A stretch of 64,000 bases of DNA from Euryodendron excelsum (Eukaryota; Streptophyta; Magnoliopsida; Ericales; Pentaphylacaceae). The DNA lies in assembly GCA_033060915.1 (NCBI GenBank), contig CM065388.1, positions 87,501 to 151,500 on the forward strand, given 5' to 3'. How positions within the stretch are numbered: the stretch's first letter is position 1; the number at the start of each line of letters is the position of its first letter. A program made the position numbers and the translations under genes. Below the pieces are notes generated by a model. That model was not told the origin of the DNA. It did no database searches and saw nothing but the letters and a program-made list of their open reading frames with translations. Of this stretch, positions 1-11,877 are shown piece after piece.

Positions 1-2570
1 TTAAAGTTAGCTGCTGTCAGAACCAACGGAATGGTTGAAAGGCTACAGCTTTCTCAGCAGATAAGGGAGAGTGTTTATTGTCTTTTTCAACAAATCCTTA
101 GTCAACGGACGAATCTGTTCTTCAATCGCCATATCGACCAGATCATCCTCTGTTGTTTTTATGGAGTTGCAAAGGTTTGCTGCTAGAAGACTTATGTGAG
201 AGTATGTAGGCTAGTGTTGAATCACTCTCTTTATTTCTAATTTTCTCATGTCTTGGCCACAGATTTCTCAACTGAACCTGACTTTTAGAGAAATCATTTT
301 CAACTATAGGAAGCAACCACAGTGCAAGCCTCAAGTTTTTCGTAGTGTGTTTGTTGATTGGTCATCAATACGACGACAGGGGGTATGTACATCATTCTAT
401 TCTGTTTTAGTCCTCTTCTTTCTGTGTTTTTTCGCCTTGGTTATTCTAAGCATTTAAATGATTCTGGGAACAGAAAAATGGACAGGAGCAGGTTGATATA
501 ATTACATTTTACAATGAAATATTTATTCCTGCTGTAAAGCCACTACTGATGGAGCTTGCTCCTGGTGGAACAGCTCAAAAAACCAACCGAAATTCAGAAA
601 CTAGCAGTAGCCTTGATGGTATGCTTTCTGTACTTGTTAGTTGCATTCTTTTTCTCTGATCTGTTCTTCAAGAACCCTTCTGATCGGCCATGGTCTGACA
701 TGCTTATATCCTTTTTGTCCTGTTAGGTCAATGTCCTGGATCACCTAAGATATCATCTTTTCCGAGTCTTCCTGATATGTCTCCAAAAAAAGTTTCTGCA
801 GTACATAATGTATACGTTTCTCCGTTGCGGTCGTCAAAGGTACCTTTTATTTTTTCAAATTTACCCTTTTGAAATGAACTTACGCATTTTATTTCCTTTT
901 ACCTGTGGTCTTGTTGAACTTGTACACAGAGAGCCCAACAAAATTTTTCACCATTCTATCAATCACTATTTTTGTCACATCTCAAGTTAATGCACATGGA
1001 GAAAGCTTGAATACATATTAGAATCTGAATACCACTTCCTTAAAATCGTTGCTTCCTTCTTGGGGTCAAGTTGATACTTGATTTGGCCATTCTTCACGCA
1101 TAAAAGAACCTTTTGAATTTGTTGCTCTCTGAACTTCTAAGTTATATTTTCACTGGATCTGTCTATTTCTTTTTCAGTATTTTGCTTCTAATTAGTTTGC
1201 AACATCTTCCCATAATCTTAGTTCATGACATTATATGGTTAGCCCATGTTAAAAATAGCACAAAATAAGGAAAAGAAAAGGGAAAAAAAAGGGCTTTAGT
1301 AACTGAAAAATCTGGGGAAGCAAATTTACTGACTAATAGCATTTTTGTACAACGATTTCTCTTGACTTCCATCAACAAGACCCTTCATAAGCAAATGATC
1401 CATGACATAAGTAAGTAGATCTTGAATACGTTTTTTGGCAGCATTGTTGGGACAGCAACAAGATGGTTTGGGATGTGATAGTGGACAGAAATCCTAAAGC
1501 AATTTGTTTATGGTTCTCTCTAAATCTATCTGCTCAAAATATGAAGGGCATTGGAGTACCTCAACATGAAATTATAGAACACTAATGATGTTTGAAGATT
1601 AAGGGCCCATACCTAAGTCTGGGTCACACCTTCCAAATCCATACCTGGGCCTGAAGCTGAAGGGGTTTCGTAATGGCACTTCTTAAAATTTCTCCAAGAT
1701 GTTCTGACAGCAGCAGGGAAGGTTGGGTTATCCAATTAGCTCCACCAATTGCAATCCCCATGCATGCTGTAAGGTGTGGAAATGGTCCTGATGGTCATTT
1801 AACTGAAGAGCGATGATCATAAGGTGTGTAAACCAGCCTTAGATCACCTTGAAACTACAGCAAATGAGTAACTTGCTTCATTCCTGCAAGATGTGTCAAA
1901 ATGAAGTTCTGTTTCTGAATGTGGTTGACGAAAGGTTATTGCAAGTTCAGTTTAACTCCTTTATCTTATGTTAAGTAAAGCATATCATTGCAAATTCTGA
2001 AAACAACTGTTTATCTTTGGTAAATATAGCATATGAAGTTGATGTCAATTAGCCATTTATGAGCTTATGAAGGATCAGTTCTAGTGTTATTTCCGATGTA
2101 CCAAGAAGGATCAGTTCTAGTGGAAACATATGCCGACCATTAGGACGGTTATTATTTCATATTTTCTAAAGCTCATCTTTAACTGTGCCGACAGATGGAT
2201 GCTTTAATTTCAAGTAGCTCTAAAAGTTACTATGCTTGTGTTGGAGAGAGCACTCATGCGTACCAGAGCCCTTCTAAAGACCTGACTGCCATCAATAACC
2301 ATTTGAATGGGTATATATATTTAGTGCGAACTATTTCTTTTTGTAAGAACAAAACCCATCTGGGTGGCTGTCTCATAATCCTTGTCATCTTCCATTCTCA
2401 GCAACCGGAAGCCCAGAGGAACACTCAATTTTGATGATGTGGATGTGGATGTGGATGTTGGGTTGGTTAGTGACTCTTTGGTGGCCAGCAGCCTCTGCCT
2501 TCAGAATGGAAGCTGTGCATCATCATCATCATCAGGTGCTCCTGTAAAATCTGAGCAACTAGACTCCTAA
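1..2570 (+). CDS. RBR1: Retinoblastoma-related protein, C-terminal part (5' end outside the window)
   Basis: This is the 3' part of a plant retinoblastoma-related gene. The protein binds E2F/DP in the nucleus and restrains the G1/S transition until CDKs phosphorylate it. Visible exons, all with GT..AG junctions and matching phases, are 1-174, 263-382, 474-618, 727-839, 2195-2310 and 2402-2570 (TAA stop). The first two exons encode the end of pocket domain B, including [20 protein letters not shown] and [20 protein letters not shown]. The third and fourth continue through [20 protein letters not shown] to the SP-containing tail ([28 protein letters not shown]), typical CDK target sites. The last two exons encode the conserved end with [12 protein letters not shown] and RGTLNFDD. 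The intron before exon 2195-2310 is 1.36 kb; the others are about 90-110 bp. Near the stop, a GATGTG repeat gives a DVDVDVDV stretch and a CAT repeat gives a run of serines. The identification rests on strong similarity to the family as I remember it. Confidence 0.95.
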
Positions 2571-2977
2571 TTTTTGGTCGCCATTTCTTCGTATGCAAAT
2601 CTTATTTATCCTTCTCTTCGTTTTTTTTCCTTTTCCATATACTAAATCGGTACTTGATGACACTGGGTACGTATGAGCGGCGGGGGTTATTTTAGAATGG
2701 CCGCCACTACCCTCCAAATGCTATGTAAGCAAGATTCTAGATTCCTGAAAAATGAAAATGATTGCCTCCAATTAGCTAATAAAATTTTCTTTTTGCTCCC
2801 TGTAGTTGGGGTTATTGTTGATCTCCTTCCTCCAAAATCGTAATGCACTAGTAGGCACTCCTGAGTTAATAATGCTCTTCGGATTTCATGTTGTTATATT
2901 ATAGTAACGCCAAAGAAGGGCAGTTTTTTAACCTGTAATGGCCAATACACGGATGAGATCCCCTGGAAAAAATGTAT
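2571..2977. other. RBR1 3' flank
   Basis: This non-coding stretch follows the RBR1 stop. It should hold the 3' UTR and polyadenylation region, but I see no single decisive signal. Nothing else is recognised. Confidence 0.4.
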
Positions 2978-3240
2978 TAAGGGGGTGTTTGGTCAATTGG
3001 CTTATAAGTTATAAGTTATAAGTTATAAGTTGTTTTTAAAAATAATTTTTTTAAAAAATATAATTAGTCATAAGTTATTTTTTTAAATCACTTATTCAAA
3101 TATATTTTAAAAAAATTATAAGTAATAAGTTACTAAATAAATTATGTTTAAATACCCTTTAAGTTGAAAAAGACAAAAATAAGTAAATGAGTTACGTTCA
3201 AATACCTTTTAAGTTGAAAAGACCAAAGTAGTTAAATTGA
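2978..3240. repeat. TTATAAG-type repeat and possible degenerate MITE end
   Basis: A GGGGGTGTTTGGTCAATTGG segment resembles the ends of many plant hAT-like MITEs. It is followed by several tandem copies of TTATAAG/TTATAAGTTA and AT-rich sequence with further ATAAGTTA copies. I do not see a matching opposite end, so this is probably a truncated element. Confidence 0.35.
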
Positions 3241-4030
3241 AAGGTAAAAACTATTGGTTTCCTACTTCAATATTCATGACTATCGAAAAGGAGACCAATT
3301 AGAAAACTGCTTGAACTATGGGTTCTTTTCCCCTACTCTTCTGACCAATTCTACAGAGATTTTGGTTCTGAAGTATAACAGGAAACGGAAGGAAGTGGGA
3401 GTGGGAACGCTACGGAAAGGGAAGCGTGGAATGCGGTAAAAAAATAAAGTTTAATTTTAATGCACTGATAGTATAATTTTTTTTTTATACCAATGAGTAC
3501 TAAAATGTATCATGTCTATGAGTCTAGCTTTTTATGTTGTACTTAAATTTTGAAAAACATGTGTCACATTTTGGTGTTTTTCTAGTGTAAAAATATTCTA
3601 CACTCTCAGTGTATCAAAATTAAACTTAAAAAAATATATGGGAACGAGAAGCAGGAAAATAATTAAGAATTGATTAGGAAACTTAATAGGATAAGAAGTT
3701 TTCGCAAAACTTTAAGAAAATCTTTAGAAAACTTAATAAAAACTTATAAGAATAATTCAATAAATACGAGCTTAAAAGAAAATATATATAAAAATTAATA
3801 CTTTAAATTTTTACAAAGTTTCTTACCAGTTTTTCAAAAATTTCTGTTAAGTATCTCAAAAATATTTTAAACGTTTCTCAAGCGTTTTTAGTACATTTTT
3901 TCAAAATTTTAAAATGAGTTTTGTACTTATATTAGAAGTTTTGTACTTATATCATAGGCGCTCTCTTTTTCCAAACGAGTTTTTTGTCAACTATGAGTAG
4001 TTGTACTAAAATTTTAAATGATAGCATTAA
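3241..4030. other. AT-rich intergenic stretch
   Basis: This is low-complexity AT-rich sequence without a credible gene. The short open frame at 3254-3439 has no recognisable motif and no context. I see nothing else in it. Confidence 0.4.
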
Positions 4031-4810
4031 TCATATATATATAAAAGTTGTGTTCTCACTTATATTTTGACTCTCTCTTACATAACGCTCTAAATATTCT
4101 GATAATTTTAAAATGTCATGTCACTGAAGTAATTGTTCGATAATTATTAATTTGTTTCAACCCACTCTATTAGTGTTGTAATTCAATATAGTTATTTATT
4201 TAAGTATAAATTTATATCCAATTAAGTCTACAAAATGTCTCATGAAATATAATAAATATATAGTACAATCCAATCAAGACTCAATAAGAATTTTATTTTA
4301 AACACAAAGTTCTAAATCTACAAGTTTTTACACTTTGTCGTATAAAATATAATATATAATATGATTTCAAGAACAGAATCTTATCTAATTAAATTTTTAT
4401 AGATTATTACAATTCATACTATAGTCTAATAAAATTTTCTACTTGAATGCAAAGTCCTATCCACTTAAGTTTCTATACATTATCTCATGAAATATAATAC
4501 ATAATATGATTTTACATATAAAGTTTTAATTAAATATCTATAAATTATAATAGTGCAATATGATAGGTAAAATATTCATAACATTTTCTCAAATTTAATT
4601 TTTTCTAAAGTAAATAAATGGTATTAAATATAATGCATATAAATAACTTTATATATTACAATAAAAAAGGATTACAATAAGAGCATAACTATGTAGGTTC
4701 AAAATTAAATTATTTTATTTCATAGTTATTTAGTTTCTTGACTAATTATTTAACAAATATGTGTATCTTTTTTTTTTTTTTATACAAGCATTGCGCGGTT
4801 ACACCACTAG
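4031..4810 (+). mobile_element. Candidate non-autonomous Helitron
   Basis: The left end is TCATATATATATAAAAG, preceded by A. The right end is GCGCGGTTACACCACTAG, followed by T. That fits the Helitron rule of TC..CTAG inserted between A and T, with a GC-rich palindrome just inside the 3' end. Here the right stem arm GCGCGG is intact and the left arm (ACAAGC) is decayed, so the hairpin is imperfect. The interior is AT-rich and has no Rep/helicase coding. About three degenerate repeats of roughly 120 bp share (T/A)CTCATGAAATATAAT-like cores near 4237, 4340 and 4480. The element would be 780 bp. The terminal rules are established; the assignment here is inference. Confidence 0.5.
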
Positions 4811-6264
4811 TTGTGATTGAAAACTAAAACTAAAACTAAAACAAAGTAGACAAATAGAAAAACCAACGTTGATCATATGGCTGCATAATCCTTTCATTTG
4901 CCCAAGAAACCAAGGTAGTCTTACAAAGAAAGTTCAATTGATAATCAACCTTGCGTTTGTAATAAGTTAATACCATCACTCTTCATCCCGCCAAAATAGA
5001 GATGATTCAAGGTTATACTTTCATTTACTGTCTCCTGTCTGAAGCTGATTAAACCAACTCGACACTCACAACCTCAAAGGTTTTAACACAAAGCCACAAA
5101 AAAAAAAAAAAAAAGTGGAGGCAGCATGCATGCCGTTGAAGAACTTTACACAAACCGCAAAAAAATGAAATAAAATAAAATAAAAATAAATTGTAAAAAG
5201 ACTAGCATGCACCTTAGGATGATTGCTTCATGTATACAAACCAACCATCATTACAGACGTATGTGACGATCATGCAATCATAAAACCCATCGGCAAGACA
5301 ATTAGATGGAGCAATTTTTTTATCAACTTATATCTTCTTCTTTTTGCCCTTTTAATTCTTTCCGTACTTTCGTGTAATAAGCAAATTCTTATTTTGAGGG
5401 AGAGAAAAAAAGTAAGACGACACATTTGTAATTTGGATGTTCATATTTCTAAAAGAAAAAATTAAAAAACTAACGTAGTTCATATTTGCAATGCTCTCTC
5501 TCTATCTGTCTTGATCATCCATCTGTGGTAAAACTGCATTAGAATGTTTTTGCTTCGACTTTCAGGTCACCTCCTGGTAAAACCGGTAACTTTTGGCAAC
5601 TGGTAAATACACCTGCCTGCTGTTGTTTTGTCTGGTTAAGGTTACCGTTATGTGGGGGGATATGTGTTCTACTTAATTCATTAATCACTTTGCTTGGGCG
5701 GCTTAGCTAGCTAGCTAGCTTACAATAAAGTACTGATCCAAACTGAACAAAGAGCAGCTCATAGGGCACACTCACTGACTTCCGTATTGGACGAATATAA
5801 AACATATTAACTCAGAATAGAAACACCTGGTGGTTTATTATTGCTTCCTTCCCAAGACACTCTAAGCTGCTCTGTTAAAATCTTTTATATATATATGTGT
5901 ATGTATATCAGCCATGAAGATCATCATCTGGTGGTTGGATTAGTATTTGCTTCCCAAGCTATCCAACGAAAACTGAATAGCTCCATTGTCTGTTACACAT
6001 ACACGCACACGCACGTACACATGTATATTCCCAATATAGCAACAGCATCCATCACAAAAAATCTATAGTCACTCTTACATGCATGTAATTATCTATTTAA
6101 AACTGGGAATATTTTCATTTTTCCAGTAAAATTCTTCGACTATGCTCGCTCCCCCACCATTAGCAGGAAAGCCGTTGTATCAAATTATTTGGGATGCCAA
6201 AGGAATATGGCCTCCCCTAGTGCTCAAAACTTGACACCGCCATTTTTATACTATACACAAACAA
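4811..6264. other. Intergenic sequence between the Helitron candidate and element 1
   Basis: No gene is recognised. The stretch holds an A-run near 5100, AT-rich tracts, an AGCTAGCTAGCTAGCT tract near 5706-5721 and TA/CA dinucleotide runs near 5885-6020. The short open frames here have no family features. Confidence 0.4.
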
Positions 6265-6269
6265 GTCAC

Positions 6270-6860
6270 TGTAAGTAGGACTTTTGAGAAGGCCTGGCCG
6301 ATCACTCAAGCCAATATCAATGAGCCTAAACGCGCGGCAAAAAGGACAGAGAAGTTAGAATAGGTCAACTATCTTTGAGCCGATCACACTCTGACCATTA
6401 AGTTAGCAAGCTTAATAAAGGCAGTGTGTACTCGAAATTAATTGTCTATGCCTTGCTCCTGGAGGCTTCGGTATTTATAGTGTATTCGTTGAAATGTTTA
6501 GTCTTATGTCTACTAGTAGATTATCATGATCTGCTGTGTAGACCTCATCATTTGTCGCCGACTGACTGGATTCTGGCACGAGATTCAGGTCCTACCTTAC
6601 CGTTGTGTCAGAATTCGACTGATCGGATGTGAATGTTGATGTTGCGTGGAGAGCCGCTGGCACATTAAATGCAGGTTAACTCTGCATTAAATGCCCTGAT
6701 ACCCCTAGTGGTTTGGGCTATCCGACCCTAGGCTTGGGCACAGGTCGACCACTTGAGCTTGGTGATATTACTAATTCTTTGGGCTATTCCACAGCCCAAC
6801 TTTGTTTCTCTTTTATTGGGCCTACCCAGATGGATTGGGCCTCAAATATTTTAACCCACA
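6270..6860 (-). repeat. Element 1 3' LTR (full length, 591 bp)
   Basis: It aligns with 15660-15895 over both its outer parts, and in the opposite orientation with 61092-61720. Recognisable shared blocks are the AAGGCCTGGCCGATCACTC region near 6290, the TATTTATAGTGTA block near 6474 and the paired CATTAAATGC motifs near 6663 and 6685. On the element's own strand it begins TGTGGGTTAAAATATT and ends with CTTACA. A purine-rich segment (GGGTTGGGAAG) adjoins its inner edge near 6865-6880 and is the likely polypurine tract. Confidence 0.88.
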
Positions 6861-7092
6861 ATTGCTTCCCAACCCTTGTGCCATTTTGGATCTCGACGGC
6901 CAAGGGCTATGTTGGGTCTCAATGGCGCCCATTGGGGCATACCGCCATTTCGGCAGTTACTCGGCCACGTGGACGGCAGGGAGTAAAAGCCGCAGTGATA
7001 AGACGCCAAGGAGTTGATGGCTGATATGATGGTTCGCTCTCGCGACATGATTGCTGTCTTTTTCCCTCGAACGAATTGGTGGCATACGCAAG

Positions 7093-7100
7093 TATAAAAG
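7093..7100 (+). promoter_or_regulatory. TATA box of the antisense gene of element 1
   Basis: TATAAAAG within CAAGTATAAAAGGGGAG is a near-ideal plant TATA box on the + strand. It lies 233 bp inside the LTR boundary and about 160 bp upstream of the first ATG of the antisense gene at 7253. The same arrangement is seen in element 2 at 22544. Confidence 0.6.
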
Positions 7101-7252
7101 GGGAGTACCTTTCCCGGCGGTGGGTATTAGTTTGTTGCGTCTTCTTCTCTGAGTGTTCGTTGCCAACTCCCACCATTGTAAGTCTTTTCTAAGCCCGCTT
7201 TCTTCTCGCCTTTCTCTTTGTTTAGCTTTCACGTTTCGACTGGCGTCCCCTG

Positions 7253-9531
7253 ATGGCATCTCGTCTTAGCAGAATGTTAGACGGTCTGGCCACAATTGCC
7301 ACTTTTAGGGCTAGGTATGAGATTCCCAACAAGATCGACTTAGAGTTAGTTGACCCCAATGACCTTCGGTTAGAGAAGACCGAGAAGGGGATGCCCTTCC
7401 TAGTCATGGCCATCATTAAGGGAGGCCTTCGGTTTCCCATGCATCCCCTCCTTCATTGTTCATAATAAGGTAGCACCACCCCAGCTCTCGTCGAACATAT
7501 ATAGGATATTCTTTGGGATGCTCGACCTTAATCGGAGCCTGGGTGTGAACATGGGCATTGCCGAACTCGAGCACTGTTACACCCTTTGTGAAGTCGAGGG
7601 GAGTTCCTAAATGTATTTTCAGGCCATCGATAAGTCTATGGAGATAGTCAAGTGTCTGCCTTCCTTCGGAAAAGGTGTGGATGACGTTAGGGTTTGGGTA
7701 ATCAGGCCTTGGGAGTTCGGTGACCTTCTGAAGAACAATAGACCGGCGCTCCAATACGCTAGATTGCCTCGGAAGATAGGTTTAATGCCGACCTTGTATT
7801 TAATCTGTTTACTTATTGTTTGTAATGTTTCTAACTCTGATTATTCCTTTTTACAGTTACAAAGAAGAGGACGAAGGGCGTCGCCTGTGGAGTTAACCTT
7901 AGAGATTTGAAAAAGGTTCTGGATTTCCATGGGGAAGGAAGGCTAAGAGACGTTGCTCTGACCTCTCACATTCTGCTCAACTACCCACTTCATTATTCTC
8001 CTTCACTGTCGAAACGAGGATCCCACAGGGCGTCCTCATGAGATTGGCCGACGAGGGTGTGCAAGGAGACTTTGAAAAAATTCCAGTGCGGGTGACCATC
8101 GAAAGGGCTCGCGCCGCAAGAGAAGTAACGATCACTACCCCTCCTCCATCAGAGCCTGTTACTGAGGGACGGCATTTGCACAGGACCCATCTAGATTTGA
8201 ACAGCTCGGCATCAAGTTCAGCGCCTCTAACCGTTCCAGACCGCTGAGTCAAGTTAAGCTGAGGAAGACAGGAGGCAAGCCTATCCCCAGACGAAGAGGA
8301 TGAAATGAATCTAAAGGAGTTAATGTTTGTCACGGCAAGGAAGCCACTGACAATGGCTACCACAATCGTTGCCGAACCCCCGACCATTAATCTGGAAACT
8401 GAGCCGGCCATTAATCTGCAGACTGAGTCAGCCATTAATACAGAGACTATGTTGAAGAAGCTGACTACTCGGCAACAAAAGAAGAAAACGTCTGAGGCAG
8501 CCGCGCAACCGCCCGCTCCAAAGAAATTGAAGGTCAGCTCTAGTAAAGCCGTAGTGGAGGAGGCCAAAGAAGTGGTGACGATTACACCGGATATTCTCAG
8601 CTGACCTATGACAAGGGCCGACTCAATGATTGACCATGCCAAGGTCGCTCTTGGTGCCCTTCAGAGCGTCCTGCAAAAGAAGGACGTTGTCAAGCTGGGG
8701 GAGGCAAGCGATACGAGTATCTCTATGGGGGCCTTCCATGATTCTTTGCTGGCAAGTCGGCATCGTACTTATTATTTTCAGTTATTTTAGCACATTGTTC
8801 TAATGCTAGAAATTAGGTTTGTACAAGGTTGTTTGAATGAGATAGAGGTGATGACTCGATACCAGAAACTGGTCGAGCGACACCACTACCTTATTGATGT
8901 GCATGCTAGTATGAAGGCATAGTGGATTGATGCCAACAAAAAGTGGATAATTTTGAGAAAGAATGCTGAAGAGGCCACTGCCGAGCTAAAAATGGTGACG
9001 ACCGACTATGAAAAGAAGGACAAGGAGGCCGCCAAGTTGCTGGAGAAAAATGAGGTGTATTATATGGAACTGTACCAGGCCTAGGCCGAGATAGACGCCT
9101 TCCAGGCTGTGGTGGAGAATTTGAAGGCCGAGGTTGTTGCTGAAAGGGCGAGGCTGAAGATGGAGGAGGAGCTGATCATGCAAAGAGGTGAGCAAAGAGT
9201 GGCTAGAAATCTTACTATCAAGATGGTAGAGCTTTCCAGGACGATCTTTCAAGACGGCTGGAATGGTGCTCTTATATTCACAAAGGCTGATAAGTCCTCT
9301 GATGTTTGCCGCCTATGCCCTGACTATTTTGATGTAATATCGGACAGCGCCGTTGACCCAGAAAAGGTGGTGGCCAACACCGAACACAAGAGAAAGCTTA
9401 CTTTGGAGGTCGCCGCTGAAGAGGTGAAAACAGTTGCTGAATCGTCAAAGGGCACAGGAGAGGTTGAAGATCAATCTACTAGGCCTTCTGATCAACTGGT
9501 GGAGAAGTCAGCTGAGCCTTCTGAAAAATAG
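7253..9531 (+). pseudogene. Antisense gene of element 1 (putative gypsy-type transposon family), degenerate
   Basis: This gene runs opposite to gag-pol. The N-terminal segment from 7253 (YEIPNKIDLELVDPNDLRL, then GGLRFPMHPLL) matches the plant family annotated as 'putative gypsy type transposon' (Pfam Transposase_28). That family encodes an accessory protein of unknown function in Tat-type elements. After the PMHPLL motif the frame is lost to stops and shifts. Further pieces continue at 7611-7780, 7857-8604, 8608-8760 and 8990-9531. The last piece is a charged, probably coiled-coil tail (KAEVVAERARLKMEEELIMQ). A likely intron acceptor, TTTTTACAG, ends at 7856. The lysine-rich middle segment (TTRQQKKKTSEAAAQPPAPK) could be a nuclear localisation signal. 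The gene is not expected to make a full protein. Confidence 0.7.
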
Positions 9532-9848
9532 CTTTTTATGTTTCTGACTTTCTTTGCTCTGTTTTTGTCATCAACCTTTTTTGAATTAGTGAAGTCCTCT
9601 ATTGATTTTGTCTTCGCATTGTTTGTTCTATTCCACAACTTTCACTTTATCAAAATTTATGTATCTGCCGATCTATCAAAATTTATGCATTGCTTGTTCT
9701 ATACCACAACTTTTATTTGGTATCTTGACGTTTTTCGAACTTGGTTTTCGTGACTCTCATTGGCCGACCTGTCCAACTTAAACAGGACCAAGTTTTTACA
9801 CTTGGTTTTTGTGACCTTTATTGACCGACCTGTCCAACTTGGACAGGA

Positions 9849-11250
9849 CTAAGTTTTTACACTTAGTTTTTGGTTTAGTCTTTCTTTAGTGTTTTGAGCA
9901 GATTTGCTTGAACAACTTCGAATTTTATTAATCTCATAAAGCTTTTGAAGACTAGGCATTGTTGAGTTGTTACATCGTATGGGAGTCAACTCTACTGGTA
10001 AAACTTTTTCAAGTTGTTGGCATTCCAAGGTCGAGGTAACTGTTTCCCATCTTTGAAAGATTCCAATCGATATGCCCCCATACCGACTTGGGATGCCACG
10101 CGGTAAGGACCCTTTCAATTAGGGTCGAGCTTTCCATCTGCTGGATTCTTTATTGTAGAACTAAGTCTCCCGGTATAAAGGCTCTAGGATGAACCCGCTT
10201 ATTGTAGGAGCGACTTAATTGTTGATGATATCCGGTGAGTCTAATTAGCGCGACCTTTTTGTTTTCTTCGGCAAGATCAAGATCTTTGGCCAAAGTCTGG
10301 TCGTTGAGTCCGCTGTCAAATGTTGCCGATCTAATTGTCGGAAGCCCAACTTTCAAGGGTATTACTGCCTGCACCCCATAAGCTAACGAAAAAGGGGGTT
10401 TCGCCAATAGACCTTTTCGGGGTAGTTCTGTAGGACCATAGAACTCTTGGTAGCTCTTTCACCCATTTTTCTTTAGCTTTTTCCAGTCGTTTCTTGATCC
10501 TGTTAAGCACAGTTTTGTTCAAAATTTCAACTTGCCCATTGCACTGTGGATAAGCTAGTATTGAATAATAATTCCTAATGCCGAGCTTTTCGCAGAACAA
10601 CATGAACATGTTGCTATCAAATTGGGTGCTGTTGTCCTAGACAAGCACACGAGGTATGCCAAACCTTGTTACTATATTTTTCCATGCAAATCTTTTGGCA
10701 TCAATCTCTCTGATGGTTGACAAGGGCTCCGTATCCACCCACTTGGTGAAGTAATCTATACCCATGATAAGAAACCTCCTGTTGCCTGGAGCTCGTGACA
10801 GGGGCCAGACTATATTCAATCCTCATTAGGCAAATGGCCAAGGGCCGGTTATAGTTGCGAGATCTTTAGCCAGCTAGTGTATGATTGGAGAGAATTTTTG
10901 GTACTTTTCACATCTTAGCACATACTGAGCTACGTCTTTTTGCATATAGGACCACTAGTACCCCTGTGAGATAGCTCGATGGGCCAAGAATCTTCCGCCG
11001 ACATGACTTCGACATATCCCTTCATGGATCTCGAATAGAACACCCTGCACTTTGTACGGTTGGACACAATGCAAGTAAGGACCTGTGAAGGATCTTTTGT
11101 AGAGTTCCTTGGTTGGTGATAGTCAGTATTTGAGGGCTTTGTGTTTGATCCTTTTGGCTTCATTCTTGTCCTCTGGCAACTCATCTTTGTTAAGATAGAA
11201 GATAATTGGGTTCATCCATGATGGACCCAATTGTACTATAACCAGAGCTT
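9849..11250 (-). pseudogene. Element 1 integrase region, degenerate
   Basis: Pieces of a retroviral-type integrase read on the - strand. The zinc-binding H2C2 region is at about 10860-11090, in shifted frames. The core follows: MGIDYFTKWVDTEPLS (10637-10819), then NYYSILAYPQCNGQVEILNK with the catalytic Glu context (10331-10609). The C-terminal part is at 10150-10407 (AKPPFSLAYGVQAVIPLKVG), followed by a conserved tail at 9849-10118. Family members join cDNA to host DNA. Stops and frameshifts separate all the pieces, so this copy is inactive. Confidence 0.85.
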
Positions 11251-11269
11251 GTTCCTCATGAAATATGCT

Positions 11270-11830
11270 TGGTCTGGCTAAGGTCACCACATGGATTGTC
11301 CTTTTTTATCCCAACTTCAGGGCCGTTGCTAGTGTAGCCAAGGCAATGGCGTGAGAGTTGTTATCGCGACTGATCTGGAGGAGTTTATGTTTGCCGAACT
11401 TGGTCAGCAATTCCGTTGCTTTTGTTAGGTACTACGTCATTCTATCATTTTTTGTCGTGTACTCTCTTGTGATCTAATTAACTACCAATTAGGAGTCAGA
11501 ATAGCTGATGCTCTCGGCAATTTTTAGTTCAATGGCTCGGCGCAGTTCGACGAGTAGGGCCTCGTATTCAACTTCATTGTTTGAGGCGGTAAACTCAAGT
11601 TTGATAGCTTGTTCAATAGCCAAATCGTCTGGTGTAATGAGCACTATGCCCGATCCTACCCCCGGTCATTGGACACTCCGTCAACATAGAGTTTCCAATG
11701 ATCAGTACTTTCCCAAAGGTCTAGGGAGAGGTCATCGGGTTGCTGCGCAGAAGGTGTTGGCGGGTTGTCCTCTGGTGGCAGTTCAACAAAGAATTCGGCA
11801 ATAAAGTCAACAAGTACCTGACTTTTAACT
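11270..11830 (-). pseudogene. Element 1 second RNase H domain (Tat type), frameshifted
   Basis: On the - strand, [13 protein letters not shown] is followed after a frameshift by [20 protein letters not shown] and ISYSDS. These are the D, E and D motifs of an RNase H fold. It is separate from the RNase H fused to RT at 11878-12300. An additional RNase H between the usual one and integrase is established for Tat/Ogre elements. Stops and a frameshift break it. Confidence 0.75.
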
Positions 11831-11877
11831 GTCGATCTTGGGTGAAACTTGATATCAAATTCTGCTAGCTCAACGGC

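Noticed and set aside
5706..5721. AGCTAGCTAGCTAGCT as a regulatory palindrome
   Set aside because: It is a short simple repeat with no gene context.
6713..7259. Overlapping open frames on both strands at the 3' LTR edge of element 1
   Set aside because: They overlap the LTR and antisense promoter region; none shows a family motif.
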